Assembly (NCBI RefSeq): GCF_001713355.1
Contig: NZ_CP016448.1
Span: forward strand, 2,852,001-2,916,000
DNA: 64,000 nt
From: Methyloversatilis sp. RAC08
Lineage (GTDB): Bacteria; Pseudomonadota; Gammaproteobacteria; Burkholderiales; Rhodocyclaceae
Reading direction: 5' to 3'
Shown: in pieces, positions 16,841 through 26,866 of the stretch
Layout: each line of letters opens with the position of its first letter
Position numbering within the stretch: position 1 is the first letter of the stretch
The notes under the pieces: model-generated
What the model saw: only the letters and a program-made list of their open reading frames with translations
What the model was told of the DNA's origin: nothing
Databases searched by the model: none
Translations under genes and position numbers: made by a program

Positions 16841-17224
16841 TCAGTGCAGCACGCGCGGCATGGCGAGCGTGAATTCGGGAATGACGGCTTCGAACTGCGT
16901 GCCGTCTTCGGCCACCATCTGGTAGCTGCCACCCATGGTACCGACCGGGGTGGTCAGCGCGCAGCCGCTGGTGTATTCGAACTTCTCGTCCGGCTTGAGC
17001 AGCGGTTGCTGACCGACGACGCCGAGGCCGCGCACTTCCTGCTCGGAATCGGCGGCGTCGCGGATGACCCAGTGCCGGCTGATCAGCTGCGCCGGCACGT
17101 TACCGGTATTGGCGATCGTCACCGTATAGGCGAAGACGAAACGCGATTCGTCGGGATCGGACTGCTCTTCGACATAGCGTGTCTGCACCGACACCGTGAT
17201 TTCATGTTTTTTCGCTTCGGCCAT
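16841..17224 (-). CDS. apaG: ApaG protein
   Basis: 127 residues, the normal length. Family motifs: [16 protein letters not shown] near 28, [11 protein letters not shown] near 50, [19 protein letters not shown] near 65 and [14 protein letters not shown] near 98. ApaG is a single fibronectin-III/immunoglobulin-like domain; mutants in enterobacteria affect Co2+ resistance and Mg2+ efflux, but its biochemical role is unclear. Its position divergent from rpe is common in Betaproteobacteria. Confidence 0.95.
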   Translation of the reverse strand: MAEAKKHEITVSVQTRYVEEQSDPDESRFVFAYTVTIANTGNVPAQLISRHWVIRDAADSEQEVRGLGVVGQQPLLKPDEKFEYTSGCALTTPVGTMGGSYQMVAEDGTQFEAVIPEFTLAMPRVLH

Positions 17225-17346
17225 GGCAGCTTTTTAACCGAAGTCCTTCAGGGCGGCAAGCAGCAGCCGCCTCGACACAGCCGGCAATGATCGGGGCCGC
17301 GCACGGGAGCCGATACAATTGCGTTCCTGCCATCCGGAGCACGCCC

Positions 17347-18078
17347 GTGAGCCACTCGCCCGTACGCCCTTCATCCGCATCCGATTTCCTGATCGCGCCC
17401 AGCCTGCTGTCGGCCGATTTCGCCATGCTCGGGCAGGAGGTGCGCAACGTCATCGATTCGGGTGCCGACTGGATCCACTTCGACGTGATGGACAACCACT
17501 ACGTGCCCAATCTGACCATCGGGCCGCTGGTGTGCCAGGCGCTGCGCCCGCACACCGATGCGGTGATCGACGTGCATCTGATGGTGAAGCCGGTCGACCG
17601 CATCATTCCGGACTTCGCGAAGGCCGGCGCCAACGTGATCACCTTCCATCCGGAGGCTTCGGAACACATCGATCGTTCGCTCGCGCTGATCCGTGACCAT
17701 GGCTGTCGTGCCGGTCTGGTATTCAACCCGGCCACGCCGCTGCACCATCTCGACCATGTGATGGATCGGCTCGACCTCGTGCTGCTGATGTCGGTGAACC
17801 CGGGCTTCGGCGGCCAGAGCTTCATTCCGGAAACGCTGAACAAGCTGCGCGCCGCGCGCGCGAAGCTGGACGAGTATGAAGCGCGGACCGGCCGGCGCAT
17901 CCGGCTGGAGATCGACGGCGGCGTGAAGGTGGACAACATCGCCGACATCGCGCGCGCTGGCGCCGACACCTTCGTCGCCGGCTCGGCCGTGTTCGGCGCC
18001 GGGCTCGACACCGACCCGAACCGCTACGACAGCGTGATCGGCGCGCTGCGCGCCCAGCTCGCGACCGTCGCGGCATGA
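17347..18078 (+). CDS. rpe: Ribulose-phosphate 3-epimerase
   Basis: 243 residues from GTG at 17347; GGAG at 17336-17339 supports it over the ATG at 17287. It interconverts ribulose 5-phosphate and xylulose 5-phosphate. Motifs: [31 protein letters not shown] (catalytic Asp and metal His), [27 protein letters not shown] and LEIDGGVK with the second catalytic Asp. It is 10-15 residues longer at the N-terminus than the E. coli enzyme. The stop overlaps the gph start (ATGA), giving tight coupling. A -10-like TACAAT at 17314-17319 lies upstream without a clear -35. Confidence 0.95.
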   Translation: MSHSPVRPSSASDFLIAPSLLSADFAMLGQEVRNVIDSGADWIHFDVMDNHYVPNLTIGPLVCQALRPHTDAVIDVHLMVKPVDRIIPDFAKAGANVITFHPEASEHIDRSLALIRDHGCRAGLVFNPATPLHHLDHVMDRLDLVLLMSVNPGFGGQSFIPETLNKLRAARAKLDEYEARTGRRIRLEIDGGVKVDNIADIARAGADTFVAGSAVFGAGLDTDPNRYDSVIGALRAQLATVAA

Positions 18079-18770
18079 GGGCACGGCGCGCGGTCGCCGC
18101 GATCAGCTTCGACCTCGATGGCACGCTGCTCGATACCGTGCCCGATCTCGCCGCCGCCGCGCGCGACATGGCGCTCGAACTGGGCCTGCCGGTGCGGTGC
18201 GAGGACGAGGTACGGATGTTCGTCGGCCGGGGCATTCCGGACCTGGTCAAACGCTGCCTGGGCGAACGTGCGCAGGACGCCGCATTGCTCGCGCAGGCGA
18301 TTGACGCGTTCCGGCGCGGCTACTGCCTGCGCAATGGTGAGCATGCGACCGCCTACCCGGGCGCGCACGACACGCTGGCCGCCTTGCAGACCGCCGGTTT
18401 CCGGCTGGCCTGCGTCACCAACAAGCCGGCCGACTTCACGGAGCCGCTGCTCGAACGGATGAAGATGCGCCAGTACTTCGATTGCGTTGTCAGCGGCGAC
18501 ACGCTGCCGCAGAAGAAGCCCGACCCTGCGCCGCTGCACTACGCGGCCGCGCAACTGGGCTGCGCACCGGGCGTGCTGTTGCATATAGGCGACTCGTACA
18601 ACGACATCGATTGCGCCCGCGCCGCAGGGGTGGCGGTGTTCGGCGTGCCCTGGGGCTATTGCGAAGGGCGCGTGCTGGACGCAAAAGATTGCGATGGGCT
18701 ACTATCGTCGCTCCCTGACCTGCTCGATCGGGTCATGCTGTCGACCGGCCACCGGATCGATCAACCCTGA
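18075..18770 (+). CDS. gph: Phosphoglycolate phosphatase (HAD family)
   Basis: 231 residues. HAD motifs are complete: [14 protein letters not shown] (nucleophile Asp) near residue 12, VTNKP (motif II) near 114, QKKPDP (motif III Lys) near 152 and [16 protein letters not shown] (motif IV Asp pair) near 172. It removes phosphate from 2-phosphoglycolate produced by DNA repair or Rubisco oxygenation. Starting within the rpe stop codon and leading into trpE, it occupies the rpe-gph-trpE order common in Beta- and Gammaproteobacteria. Confidence 0.93.
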   Translation: MRARRAVAAISFDLDGTLLDTVPDLAAAARDMALELGLPVRCEDEVRMFVGRGIPDLVKRCLGERAQDAALLAQAIDAFRRGYCLRNGEHATAYPGAHDTLAALQTAGFRLACVTNKPADFTEPLLERMKMRQYFDCVVSGDTLPQKKPDPAPLHYAAAQLGCAPGVLLHIGDSYNDIDCARAAGVAVFGVPWGYCEGRVLDAKDCDGLLSSLPDLLDRVMLSTGHRIDQP

Positions 18771-18786
18771 GCGTACCGACAAAAAA

Positions 18787-18906
18787 ATGGACAGCCCGAC
18801 TTCCAAGGAGAGACCCGCCCGCAGCTGCGCGCCCGCGCCCCTGCACGGGTACCTGTGGCGAGCCGCCTGAGTCCGCTTCCGGTCCGGCGCAGGCGGTGAC
18901 ACCGCG
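18787..18906 (+). promoter_or_regulatory. Possible trp leader with competing hairpins
   Basis: Upstream of trpE, a 27-codon frame (18787-18870) ends YLWRAA with a single Trp codon at 18856-18858. A stem CCGCCTG/CAGGCGG (18863-18869 with 18890-18896) starts 4 nt after that codon. It shares bases with an alternative stem GCGGT/ACCGC (18894-18898 with 18902-18906). This resembles an attenuator layout, but there is only one Trp codon, no good ribosome site and no T run. Confidence 0.3.
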
Positions 18907-18939
18907 GCGCCCGTTCAAATCCTGCACTCCGGTCTGTCC

Positions 18940-20430
18940 ATGAATCACGATCAATTCGAGGCGCTCGTACGCGCCGGCTACAACCGCATTCCGGTCGCGC
19001 GCCAGGCGCTGGCCGATCTCGACACGCCGCTGTCCGCCTATCTGAAGCTGGCCGACGCGCCGTATTCCTATCTGCTCGAATCGGTGCAGGGCGGCGAGCG
19101 CTGGGGTCGTTATTCGATACTCGGCCTGCCGGCGCAGACGCGCATCGTCGTGCGTCGCAACGACATCCGCGTGCTGCGCGACGAGGTCGAGATCGAGCAC
19201 TGCGAATCGGCCGACCCGCTTGCCTTCGTGCAGGAGTTCATCGGCCGCTACCGGGTGCCCGACCTGCCCGGCCTGCCGCGTTTTTCCGGCGGACTGGTCG
19301 GCTACTTCGGCTACGACGTGGTGCGCTATGTCGAACACCGTCTCGAAGCCGGCTGGAACAAGGCCGATCCGCTGTGCGTGCCGGACATCCATCTGCTGCT
19401 GTCGGACGAGCTCGCGGTGTTCGACAACCTGTCAGGTCGGCTCACCTTCATCGTCTATGCGGATCCGGCGCAGCCGGACGCGCTGATGAACGCCCATCTG
19501 CGGCTCGAAGCGCTGTCGGCGCGACTGAAATCGCCGCTGCGCGAGCCGGATACGCCGCGCGGCGTGTCGGTGGACGCGGTGTCCGGCTTCGGCCATGACG
19601 CCTACTGCGCGGCGGTCGACACCGCCAAGCGCTACATTTTCGACGGCGACATCATGCAGGTGGTGCCGTCGCAGCGCATGAGCAAGCCGCTGGCGACGAC
19701 GCCGATGGCGGTCTATCGCGCGCTGCGCGCGCTGAATCCGTCGCCCTACATGTATTTCTTCAATCTCGGCGACACCCACATCGTCGGCGCCAGCCCGGAA
19801 ATCCTCGCCCGCCTGGAAGGCGACAAGGTGACCGTGCGGCCGATCGCCGGCACCCGCAAGCGAGGTGCCACGCCGGACGAAGACCGCGCGCTGGCGGAAG
19901 ACCTGCTGTCGGACGAGAAGGAACGTGCCGAACACATCATGCTGGTCGATCTGGGCCGCAACGATCTGGGCCGGGTCGCCGCCATCGGCTCGGTGGAGGT
20001 GACCGACCGCATGGTGGTGGAAAAGTATTCGCACGTGATGCACATCGTCAGCAATGTCGAAGGCGTGCTCAAGTCGGGCCTGACCGCGATGGACGTGCTG
20101 CGCGCCACCTTCCCGGCCGGCACGGTCAGTGGCGCGCCCAAGGTCAGGGCGATGGAAATCATCGACGAGCTGGAACCGGTCAAGCGCGGCATCTATTCGG
20201 GCGCCGTCGGCTACCTGGGCTTCAACGGCGGCATGGACGTGGCGATCGCGCTGCGCACCGCGGTGATCAAGGACGGCCAGTTGCACGCGCAGGCCGGTGG
20301 CGGCGTGGTGATGGATTCAACGCCCGAAGGCGAATGGCAGGAAACGCTGAACAAGGCGCGCGCCGTGCTGCGTGCGGCGGAACTTGCGGAAGCGGGGCTG
20401 GTGCCGGGCCCGGACGGGCGGGGGAACTGA
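18940..20430 (+). CDS. trpE: Anthranilate synthase component I
   Basis: 496 residues. It converts chorismate and ammonia to anthranilate, the first committed step of tryptophan synthesis. The N-terminal Trp-feedback element [17 protein letters not shown] (LLES) is intact near residue 46. The chorismate-binding region shows [21 protein letters not shown] near 268, [15 protein letters not shown] near 305, [10 protein letters not shown] near 350 and [20 protein letters not shown] near 396. ATG at 18940 fits the family start. trpG follows after one base. Confidence 0.96.
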   Translation: MNHDQFEALVRAGYNRIPVARQALADLDTPLSAYLKLADAPYSYLLESVQGGERWGRYSILGLPAQTRIVVRRNDIRVLRDEVEIEHCESADPLAFVQEFIGRYRVPDLPGLPRFSGGLVGYFGYDVVRYVEHRLEAGWNKADPLCVPDIHLLLSDELAVFDNLSGRLTFIVYADPAQPDALMNAHLRLEALSARLKSPLREPDTPRGVSVDAVSGFGHDAYCAAVDTAKRYIFDGDIMQVVPSQRMSKPLATTPMAVYRALRALNPSPYMYFFNLGDTHIVGASPEILARLEGDKVTVRPIAGTRKRGATPDEDRALAEDLLSDEKERAEHIMLVDLGRNDLGRVAAIGSVEVTDRMVVEKYSHVMHIVSNVEGVLKSGLTAMDVLRATFPAGTVSGAPKVRAMEIIDELEPVKRGIYSGAVGYLGFNGGMDVAIALRTAVIKDGQLHAQAGGGVVMDSTPEGEWQETLNKARAVLRAAELAEAGLVPGPDGRGN

Positions 20431-20431
20431 C

Positions 20432-21010
20432 ATGTTATTGATGATCGACAATTACGACTCCTTCACCTACAACCTCGTGCAGTACTTCGGCGAGCTGGGT
20501 GAGGATGTTCGCGTGTTCCGCAACGACGAAATCACGCTCGACCAGATCGATGCGCTCAAACCCGACCACATCGTGGTGTCGCCCGGGCCGTGTTCTCCGA
20601 AGGAGGCGGGCGTATCGGTACCGTTGATCACTGCCTTCGCCGGCAAGTACCCGATTCTGGGCGTGTGCCTCGGCCACCAGAGCATCGGTGCGGCGTTCGG
20701 CGGCGACGTGGTGCACGCCAAGGTGGTGATGCACGGCAAGACGGCGGCGATCCACCATGCCGACAAGGGCATGTTCCGCGGTCTGCCAAATCCGTTCACG
20801 GCCATCCGCTACCACTCGCTGGCGGTGTCGCGCGACACCTTGCCGGATTGTCTGGAGGTGACCGCGTGGACGGATGACGGCGAAATCATGGGCATGCGGC
20901 ACAAGACACTGGCGGTCGAGGGTGTGCAGTTCCACCCCGAATCCATCCTGACCGAACACGGTCACCAGATGCTGAAGAACTTCCTCGACGAGTGGAGGGT
21001 GGGCGCATGA
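20432..21010 (+). CDS. trpG: Anthranilate synthase component II (glutamine amidotransferase)
   Basis: 192 residues from ATG at 20432. It is the glutaminase that feeds ammonia to TrpE and probably also serves PabB as PabA. Triad: [11 protein letters not shown] with the nucleophile Cys near residue 79, and HPES with His near 170 and Glu. [19 protein letters not shown] and [12 protein letters not shown] are typical. The trpD start overlaps its stop (ATGA). Confidence 0.96.
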   Translation: MLLMIDNYDSFTYNLVQYFGELGEDVRVFRNDEITLDQIDALKPDHIVVSPGPCSPKEAGVSVPLITAFAGKYPILGVCLGHQSIGAAFGGDVVHAKVVMHGKTAAIHHADKGMFRGLPNPFTAIRYHSLAVSRDTLPDCLEVTAWTDDGEIMGMRHKTLAVEGVQFHPESILTEHGHQMLKNFLDEWRVGA

Positions 21011-22038
21011 CTTTCACACCGAAACAGGCGCTCGAGCGGGTCATCGAGCACCGCGAAATCTTCCACGAAGAAATGACGGCGCTGATGCGCCAGATCATGA
21101 CCGGCGAGGTGTCGCCGACGCTGATCGCCGCCATCCTGATCGGTCTGCGGGTGAAGAAGGAAACCGTGGGCGAGATTGCTGCCGCGGCCATGGTGATGCG
21201 CGAACTGTCGATGAAGGTGCCGGTGGGCAACACCCAGACCCTGGTCGACACCTGCGGCACCGGTGGCGATGGTGCGCACACCTTCAATATTTCCACCGCG
21301 TCGATGTTCGTCGCTGCGGCCGCCGGTGCGCGCGTGGCCAAGCACGGCGGGCGGGCCAGTTCATCGCAGAGCGGGTCGGCCGACGTGCTGGAAGCGCTCG
21401 GCATGACGCTGAACCTCACGCCGGCGCAGGTCGCGATGTGCATCGAACAGGCCGGCGTCGGCTTCATGTTCGCGCCCAACCACCACAGCGCGATGAAGCA
21501 CGCCGCACCGGTGCGCAGGGAACTGGGCGTGCGCACGATGTTCAATATCCTCGGTCCGCTGACCAACCCGGCCGGCGCAGCCAATCAGGTGATGGGTGTG
21601 TTCCACGCGGATCTGGTCGGTATTCTGGCGCGGGTGCTGAAGGAGCTGGGCTCGCGCAATGTGATGGTGGTGCATGGCCGCGACGGGCTGGACGAACTGT
21701 CGATCAGCGGCGACACCTTCGTGGGCGAGCTGCGCGACGGTGAGGTGCGCGAGTACACGGTGCATCCGTCAGACGTCGGTCTGCCGGTGCATGCACTCGA
21801 CACGCTGCGCGTGACCGATGTGCAGGCCTCGCGCGACATGCTGCTGGCCGCGCTGGATGGCCGATTCGCCCCGGCGCGCGACATCGTGCTGCTTAATGCC
21901 GGTGCCAGCCTTTACGTGGCGGGTGTGGCCGACAGCCTGCGCGACGGGGTGGACCGTGCCCGCGAGGCGGTCGAATCCGGCGCCGCGCGGGCGCGTGTCG
22001 ACACGCTGGTCGAGCTGACGCGCACCTTCGGCACTTGA
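21007..22038 (+). CDS. trpD: Anthranilate phosphoribosyltransferase
   Basis: 343 residues from ATG at 21007, inside the trpG stop. It joins anthranilate to PRPP. Motifs: [17 protein letters not shown] (PRPP loop) near residue 80, [21 protein letters not shown] near 107, [12 protein letters not shown] near 155 and [12 protein letters not shown] near 182. The ribosome site lies within trpG (GGAGGG at 20995). Confidence 0.96.
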   Translation: MTFTPKQALERVIEHREIFHEEMTALMRQIMTGEVSPTLIAAILIGLRVKKETVGEIAAAAMVMRELSMKVPVGNTQTLVDTCGTGGDGAHTFNISTASMFVAAAAGARVAKHGGRASSSQSGSADVLEALGMTLNLTPAQVAMCIEQAGVGFMFAPNHHSAMKHAAPVRRELGVRTMFNILGPLTNPAGAANQVMGVFHADLVGILARVLKELGSRNVMVVHGRDGLDELSISGDTFVGELRDGEVREYTVHPSDVGLPVHALDTLRVTDVQASRDMLLAALDGRFAPARDIVLLNAGASLYVAGVADSLRDGVDRAREAVESGAARARVDTLVELTRTFGT

Positions 22039-22093
22039 GGATCCTGCAGGCGCCCGCCCTGCAGGTCCGAAACATTCAATGGGGTCAGAAGAA

Positions 22094-22936
22094 ATGTCCG
22101 ACATCCTGCAGAAAATCCTTGCCACCAAGCGGGAAGAAATTGCCGCCGGCCGAGCATTGCAGACGCTGGACGCGCTGTGTACCCGGGCCGAAGCCCAGCC
22201 GCCGGTGCGCAACTTCGTCGCCGCGCTGAGCGAACGCGTGGCGCGTCGCCAGCCGGCGGTGATCGCCGAGGTGAAGAAGGCCAGCCCGTCGAAAGGCGTG
22301 CTGCGCGCCGACTTCCGTCCGGCCGAGATTGCGCGCTCGTACGAGGCGGGCGGTGCCGCCTGCCTGTCGGTGTTGACTGACCGGCAGTATTTTCAGGGTG
22401 CGCCCGAGTTTCTGGTCGAGGCGCGTGCCGCCTGTCGGTTGCCGGTGCTGCGCAAGGATTTCATCATCGATCCCTGGCAGGTGGTCGAGGCGCGTGCGAT
22501 GGGCGCCGACTGCATCCTGCTGATCGTGGCAGCCTTCCTGCCGCCGTCGGGCGAGGCGGACGCCGCTCAGCAGGCGAAGGCCGTGGCCGACATGCGCGCC
22601 CTGGAAACCCTCGCGGGAGAGCTGGGCATGTCAGTGCTGGTGGAAAGTCACGACGCGGGCGAACTTGATCTGGCGCTGCAACTGGATACGCCGCTGATGG
22701 GCATCAACAACCGCAGCCTGCGTACCTTCGAGGTGTCGCTCGATTTCACGCTGTCACAGCTCGACCGCATTCCGGCCGGGCGCATCGTGATCACCGAGAG
22801 CGGCATCCTGACGGCAGACAACGTCGCGACCATGCGGGCCCGCGACGTGCATGCCTTTCTGGTCGGCGAAGCCTTCATGCGCGCCGCCGACCCTGGGGCC
22901 GAACTGGCCCGCCTGTTCGGCACTGCAGTGGCCTGA
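22094..22936 (+). CDS. trpC: Indole-3-glycerol phosphate synthase
   Basis: 280 residues from ATG at 22094. It closes the ring of carboxyphenylamino-deoxyribulose phosphate to give indole-3-glycerol phosphate. Motifs: [21 protein letters not shown] (catalytic Lys) near residue 60, [17 protein letters not shown] near 97, [15 protein letters not shown] near 120, [18 protein letters not shown] near 202 and ITESGI near 237. TrpC and TrpF are separate here. trpF, trpB and trpA are not nearby, as usual in Betaproteobacteria where they form another locus. Confidence 0.95.
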   Translation: MSDILQKILATKREEIAAGRALQTLDALCTRAEAQPPVRNFVAALSERVARRQPAVIAEVKKASPSKGVLRADFRPAEIARSYEAGGAACLSVLTDRQYFQGAPEFLVEARAACRLPVLRKDFIIDPWQVVEARAMGADCILLIVAAFLPPSGEADAAQQAKAVADMRALETLAGELGMSVLVESHDAGELDLALQLDTPLMGINNRSLRTFEVSLDFTLSQLDRIPAGRIVITESGILTADNVATMRARDVHAFLVGEAFMRAADPGAELARLFGTAVA

Positions 22937-22954
22937 GCCACGGCAGTCCGTTCT

Positions 22955-23554
22955 TCAGCTGCGCACTGCGCCGTCGGCGCCGCGCGGACCGTCGCCATGA
23001 CCATGGCGCTTGCCGTGGTGCGGGTGACCGCCACCCATACGGGCCAGTGACTTGGCCGCGTCCTTGCGCTGTTCAGGCGTCAGCACTTCGGCCAGATCGG
23101 CCAGCGTGCGCGTCATCAGCTTCGAACGTTCGTCCATCTGCGCATGGCGTGCCGCTCGCAGCTGTTCGATCCGGTCGCGGTCTATCGATTCGGCCGACAA
23201 CAGGGCCAGCATTTCCTTCGGACCGCCGCCATCGGCAGGGCGCAGTGCCTTCATCTGTTCGGTCGAGGCCTGGACGATTTCGCGAGCACGTGCCTTCTGC
23301 TCGTCGGTCGCGCCGACCTTGCTGAAGACGCGTTCGACACGCTCTGCCATGCGCTTTTCCATATGACCGTGGCCGTGATGCGCTGCGGTCTTCATGGCGT
23401 GCGGTGCGCGCTGTTCTCCCGCGTCGGCGGAAGCCTGCGGAACGGCGGCAACCATTGCGGCCAGTGCGCCGGCCGCGGTGAGCGCAGCCAGCCAGCGGCC
23501 GCGGGATGCTGCAGCGTGCAGGGGGCGGGCAGTGACAGCGTTCGGGTGATTCAT
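22955..23554 (-). CDS. Periplasmic Spy/CpxP-like protein with LTxxQ motif
   Basis: 199 residues from ATG at 23554, with AGAGGAG upstream. The signal sequence is long (basic region, then WLAALTAAGALAAMVAAVPQASA, about residues 20-43). The mature part is helical and His-rich: HHGHGHMEKRMAERVERVF, an LLSAESIDRDRIEQLR helix near 115, then the LTPEQRKDAAK (LTxxQ-type) motif near 158 and a C-terminal His/Gly tail GGGHPHHGKRHGHGDG. Spy/CpxP proteins are envelope-stress chaperones or sensor modulators; His-rich ends suggest metal binding. It converges with trpC across 18 bp. Confidence 0.75.
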   Translation of the reverse strand: MNHPNAVTARPLHAAASRGRWLAALTAAGALAAMVAAVPQASADAGEQRAPHAMKTAAHHGHGHMEKRMAERVERVFSKVGATDEQKARAREIVQASTEQMKALRPADGGGPKEMLALLSAESIDRDRIEQLRAARHAQMDERSKLMTRTLADLAEVLTPEQRKDAAKSLARMGGGHPHHGKRHGHGDGPRGADGAVRS

Positions 23555-23881
23555 GATCTGACTCCTCTGATTTGCCGGAATGCTCCGGCAGCGAAGCCAG
23601 TGTCGGCGGCTGCTGTAAACCCGCTGCGCGACCGCAGTAACGATTTGTAAGATTCGCAGGGTTTCGGCATTTTCAAGGCAGGGATTCGCGTTGCGGCCGA
23701 AACGGGTGACACTGACCTGCAATGAACGGTCGGGATGTGATGATTCCCAGTGTTGGCGCGGGTTCTGTGCCAAAACACTGCGGTATTATCCGACCAGGTT
23801 CCGTCCGTCAGAACGGCCGATAAACAATCAAAAAAGGTCAGCGCCGGGGGTCACCCCGACGTATCCCGTTTCCTGCACAGC
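23555..23881. other. Divergent gap with possible -10 element
   Basis: About 327 bp between the Spy-like gene and the HDOD gene. TATTAT at 23784-23789 is a good -10 hexamer for plus-strand transcription, without a clear -35. Transcription from there would begin after the far upstream ATG codons and so supports 23882 as the HDOD start. Nothing else is recognisable. Confidence 0.35.
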
Positions 23882-26026
23882 ATGTCAGCCAACGCTGCAA
23901 GCGCGATCGAATGTGCCGTGCTGTCTGGCGCGCCCTCCGTTCCGGTGATAGCCGGAACGGCGCTCGGCCTGCGCTCGCAGCAGGGCGAGGCGCAGCCGCT
24001 GTCGGCGTTGCTGCGCGCCGACCCGGTGCTTGTGCTGCGCGTGCTGCGCGCCTCGGAAGCGCTCGAGCACTCGAATGGCCTGAGCGCAGCGCGTCGCATC
24101 GATGCGGTGATCGACGCAGGCGGGCAGGCCCTCATCCGCGCGGCCTTGCTCGACACCCACCAGTGGTCATCCCGCCTCGGTGCTGTGCCGGATGGATACC
24201 GTCGCTACTGGTCACATTCGCTGCTGAGCGCCGAAACCGCGCGCGAACTGTCGCTGCGCTGTGGCAACAGCGACCCCGACGAGGCCTACATTGCAGGTCT
24301 GCTGCTCGATGTGGCGATGCCGCTGCTGTCGAACAACCCACCGTACCTGAACCTGCTGGCGCAAGGCCATGACGAGTCCGCGCTGTCAGGCCTCGAAGCT
24401 GCCGAGCTGGGTGTTTCGCACGCCGAACTCGCCGCCGATCTGCTGCCAGAGGGGTGGGCCGGCGACTTGGCCGACGCCTTGCGCTTCCACCACGCCGACG
24501 CAGCGCTGTTCCACGATGCGCCTGAATTGCTGCGTGTCGCGCGCGCGGCCGAAGAGCTGTCGGGCGGCGGCAGCGGCGACGCGATGCAGCACGCTGCGCT
24601 GGCGCATGCGCTGACCGGCCTGCCGATGGACCAGCTCAACGACGCCTGGCAGACCGCCTGCCGACGTACGCAGTCCCGGCTGGATGCGCTGCAACTGCTT
24701 GATCCGATGGCGCCGATGATCGCCGGCGCACCGTATCGCCCGTTCTTCGAGGTGTCGCCCGACCCCTCGTTCAACCCGGCGTACGGCGCTGATCCGCAGC
24801 AGTCGGTGCTGCTCGATCTCGCCCGCAGTGGGCTGCTCGCGCAGGTGCTCGAACCCACAGCGGACAACGACGTGCTGCGCGCCTACCGGCTGGCCGGCGC
24901 CCTGCTGCTCGATCTGCCGATGCCGCAGATGCTGCTGCCGGCGCACGGCGAAACCCGTTTTGCGGTGCTTGACGAGGCCGGTGAGCCGGGTGGCGTCCAG
25001 CTCGATCTGGCGCATTCGGGGCTGGGCGACATCGGGCAGCAATTGCTGCGCGGGCAGCCCTGGTACTGCGAGGATGCCCGGCAGGCGGCGCGCCTGCCGA
25101 TCAGCGTCCAGCGACTGCTGCGCCCGGCGCGCGGTGAAGCCTGCCTGCTGCTGCCGCTGCTCGGCGACGGTCGGGTGGAAGCTCTGGCACTGCATCGCAT
25201 GCCTGTTTCTGCGCTGTCAGGCCTGCGCAAGCGCGCTGCCGGACTCGACGCACTGACCGGCGCGACCGCACGCGCGCTGCGCACGCAGCGTGTCCAGGCA
25301 CGCAACCTTGGTGAGCTGCGCGGCAGCATGGTCGAGCAGTACGCCGCGCATTCGCGGCAACTGCGCGCCGACCTGAACACGCCGCTCGGTCTGCTGAAGC
25401 ACCAGGTGAAGTCGATGCGCCTGAAGATGGGCGCCGATTCGATGCTCGAATCCGAGCTGTCGGTGTTCAACGATCAGGTGATCCGCATCGACACGGTGCT
25501 GCACCAGTTCGAAAGCCGCCCGCCGGACATCACCGCAGCTGCGCAATGGACCGACGTCAACCAGCTGATCGAACAGATCATGGCCGAGACCGACGAGCGG
25601 ACGTTCCGCGCGCGCTCGATCACGACCGAACTTCACCTCGATTCGGCGCTGCCGCCGCTGCACCTGCCGCTGTCGGCGATGCGCGACATCGTGGCCGCGC
25701 TGCTCACGGTCAGTGCCGAACAGATCGGCAGCGGTGGGCGCATCGCCGTCAGCAGCGCGGATGGGGTGAACTGGAACGGTGTGCTGCACGCGGAAATCCG
25801 CATCCGCGACTTCGGCCGCGGCATGGACGCTGCACGGGTGGCCGCGCTGTTCGCCTCGACCGCCGGCGAAGGACAGGCAAGACCGACGCTGGCGCACGCG
25901 CTGGCGCAGATCCGGGCGCTCGGTGGTTCTCTGTCGTGCAAGAGCGCGATCGGTCAGGGCACGGTATTCCAGCTGCTGCTGCCGCGCCAGACGCGCCGAC
26001 GCGCGCCGGCTGCCGAGCAGTCCTAG
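23882..26026 (+). CDS. HDOD domain protein with degenerate histidine-kinase-like C-terminus
   Basis: 714 residues from ATG at 23882; the frame is open back to 23750 and no start has a good ribosome site. Residues about 15-215 form an HDOD domain (LSALLRADPVLVLRVLRASE, IDAVIDAGGQALIRAALL, AYIAGLLLDVAMPLL, LGVSHAELAADLLPEGW). Residues 270-460 have a GAF-like layout. The C-terminus resembles a histidine kinase: a helix RADLNTPLGLLKHQV with Ala-496 where the phosphoacceptor His of HELRTPL should be, IVAALLTVSAEQ in place of the N box (both Asn lost), DFGRGMD (G1) at 643 and GQGTVFQLLLP (G2-like). Likely a signalling scaffold or regulatory pseudokinase; the family of whole-length homologues is not known to me. 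Confidence 0.75.
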   Translation: MSANAASAIECAVLSGAPSVPVIAGTALGLRSQQGEAQPLSALLRADPVLVLRVLRASEALEHSNGLSAARRIDAVIDAGGQALIRAALLDTHQWSSRLGAVPDGYRRYWSHSLLSAETARELSLRCGNSDPDEAYIAGLLLDVAMPLLSNNPPYLNLLAQGHDESALSGLEAAELGVSHAELAADLLPEGWAGDLADALRFHHADAALFHDAPELLRVARAAEELSGGGSGDAMQHAALAHALTGLPMDQLNDAWQTACRRTQSRLDALQLLDPMAPMIAGAPYRPFFEVSPDPSFNPAYGADPQQSVLLDLARSGLLAQVLEPTADNDVLRAYRLAGALLLDLPMPQMLLPAHGETRFAVLDEAGEPGGVQLDLAHSGLGDIGQQLLRGQPWYCEDARQAARLPISVQRLLRPARGEACLLLPLLGDGRVEALALHRMPVSALSGLRKRAAGLDALTGATARALRTQRVQARNLGELRGSMVEQYAAHSRQLRADLNTPLGLLKHQVKSMRLKMGADSMLESELSVFNDQVIRIDTVLHQFESRPPDITAAAQWTDVNQLIEQIMAETDERTFRARSITTELHLDSALPPLHLPLSAMRDIVAALLTVSAEQIGSGGRIAVSSADGVNWNGVLHAEIRIRDFGRGMDAARVAALFASTAGEGQARPTLAHALAQIRALGGSLSCKSAIGQGTVFQLLLPRQTRRRAPAAEQS

Positions 26027-26101
26027 GGCAAACCGCAGGGTGTGCACCTGACGCGGCGCGCCGGCTGCACGCGTGACATGCGGATCAGATGCGACCCGCG
26101 C

Positions 26102-26749
26102 TCAGGCCGCCTTCCAGCGGCTGTTGGCATTCACGTGCTGGGAGAGGAAATCCATCTGGTCGACCAGAATGTTGCGGTTGCTCAGGATCAGGTATTCGGC
26201 CTTGTTCGGCACATAGGGCGCGTACAGCAGCTGCATGTGCGCCTGCTCGGGCGTACGACCGCTCTTGCGCTGGTTGCACGGACGGCAGCAGGTGACCACA
26301 TTCATCCACAGGTCGCGGCCGCCCTGCGACACCGGCAGGATGTGGTCGCGCGTGAGTTTCTGGGCCGAAAAGTCACCGCCGCAGTAGGCACAGATCGAGC
26401 GATCGCGGTGGAACAGCTCGCGATTGTTCAGCGGCGGCACGGCCATCTGCAGCTTGTGCGCGTGGCTGCGACCCTTGATCGCGATGATGCTGTTGGTGCG
26501 GATGAAGGACTGTTCGCCGGTCATCCGGTTGATGCCGCCGCGGATTTCGAATTCGTGGCTGCCGGCGACCCAGGCCACCAGATCCTTCGAGTGATAGAAC
26601 ACGGCGTGCTGCCAGCTCACCCAGCGATGCGGCACGCCGTTGGCATCCAGCGTCAGTATCCACGGATGTGCCGGCCGGCGGCGTTGCCGCGCTAAGCTCA
26701 GCGGTGGGTGCTCTTCCATCGACGGGAACACGGCCTTGGCAACCTCCAT
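26102..26749 (-). CDS. HNH endonuclease
   Basis: 215 residues. The nuclease core is CAYCGGDFSAQKLTRDHILP near residue 120, followed by NVVTCCRPCNQRKSGRTPEQ near 153: two CxxC knuckles for structural zinc and the DH catalytic pair, typical of HNH proteins of the McrA/Cas9-HNH type. The N-terminal 110 residues are a conserved domain of a chromosomal HNH subfamily (PWILTLDANGVPHRWVSWQHA). No restriction or toxin partner is adjacent. It is a common free-standing gene in Betaproteobacteria with no known role. The start at 26749 is chosen by length; ATG at 26719 is possible. Confidence 0.85.
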   Translation of the reverse strand: MEVAKAVFPSMEEHPPLSLARQRRRPAHPWILTLDANGVPHRWVSWQHAVFYHSKDLVAWVAGSHEFEIRGGINRMTGEQSFIRTNSIIAIKGRSHAHKLQMAVPPLNNRELFHRDRSICAYCGGDFSAQKLTRDHILPVSQGGRDLWMNVVTCCRPCNQRKSGRTPEQAHMQLLYAPYVPNKAEYLILSNRNILVDQMDFLSQHVNANSRWKAA

Positions 26750-26866
26750 AGTGTCCAGCTTGACAGGCAGGAAACGCGGAAACGCAGATTTGCGCGCGGG
26801 CGATCATCTGCCGAACGAGTGTAACGGCCTTCCGCCTGCAGCGCGCACGTACTCTAGCAAAGGAAG

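Noticed and set aside
17314-17319. TACAAT as rpe promoter
   Set aside because: The -10 is good but nothing resembling a -35 lies at 16-18 bp, so I noted it only under rpe.
26102-26749. HNH nuclease as part of a defence island
   Set aside because: No methyltransferase, specificity subunit, toxin or other defence gene is adjacent; the neighbours are ordinary chromosomal genes.
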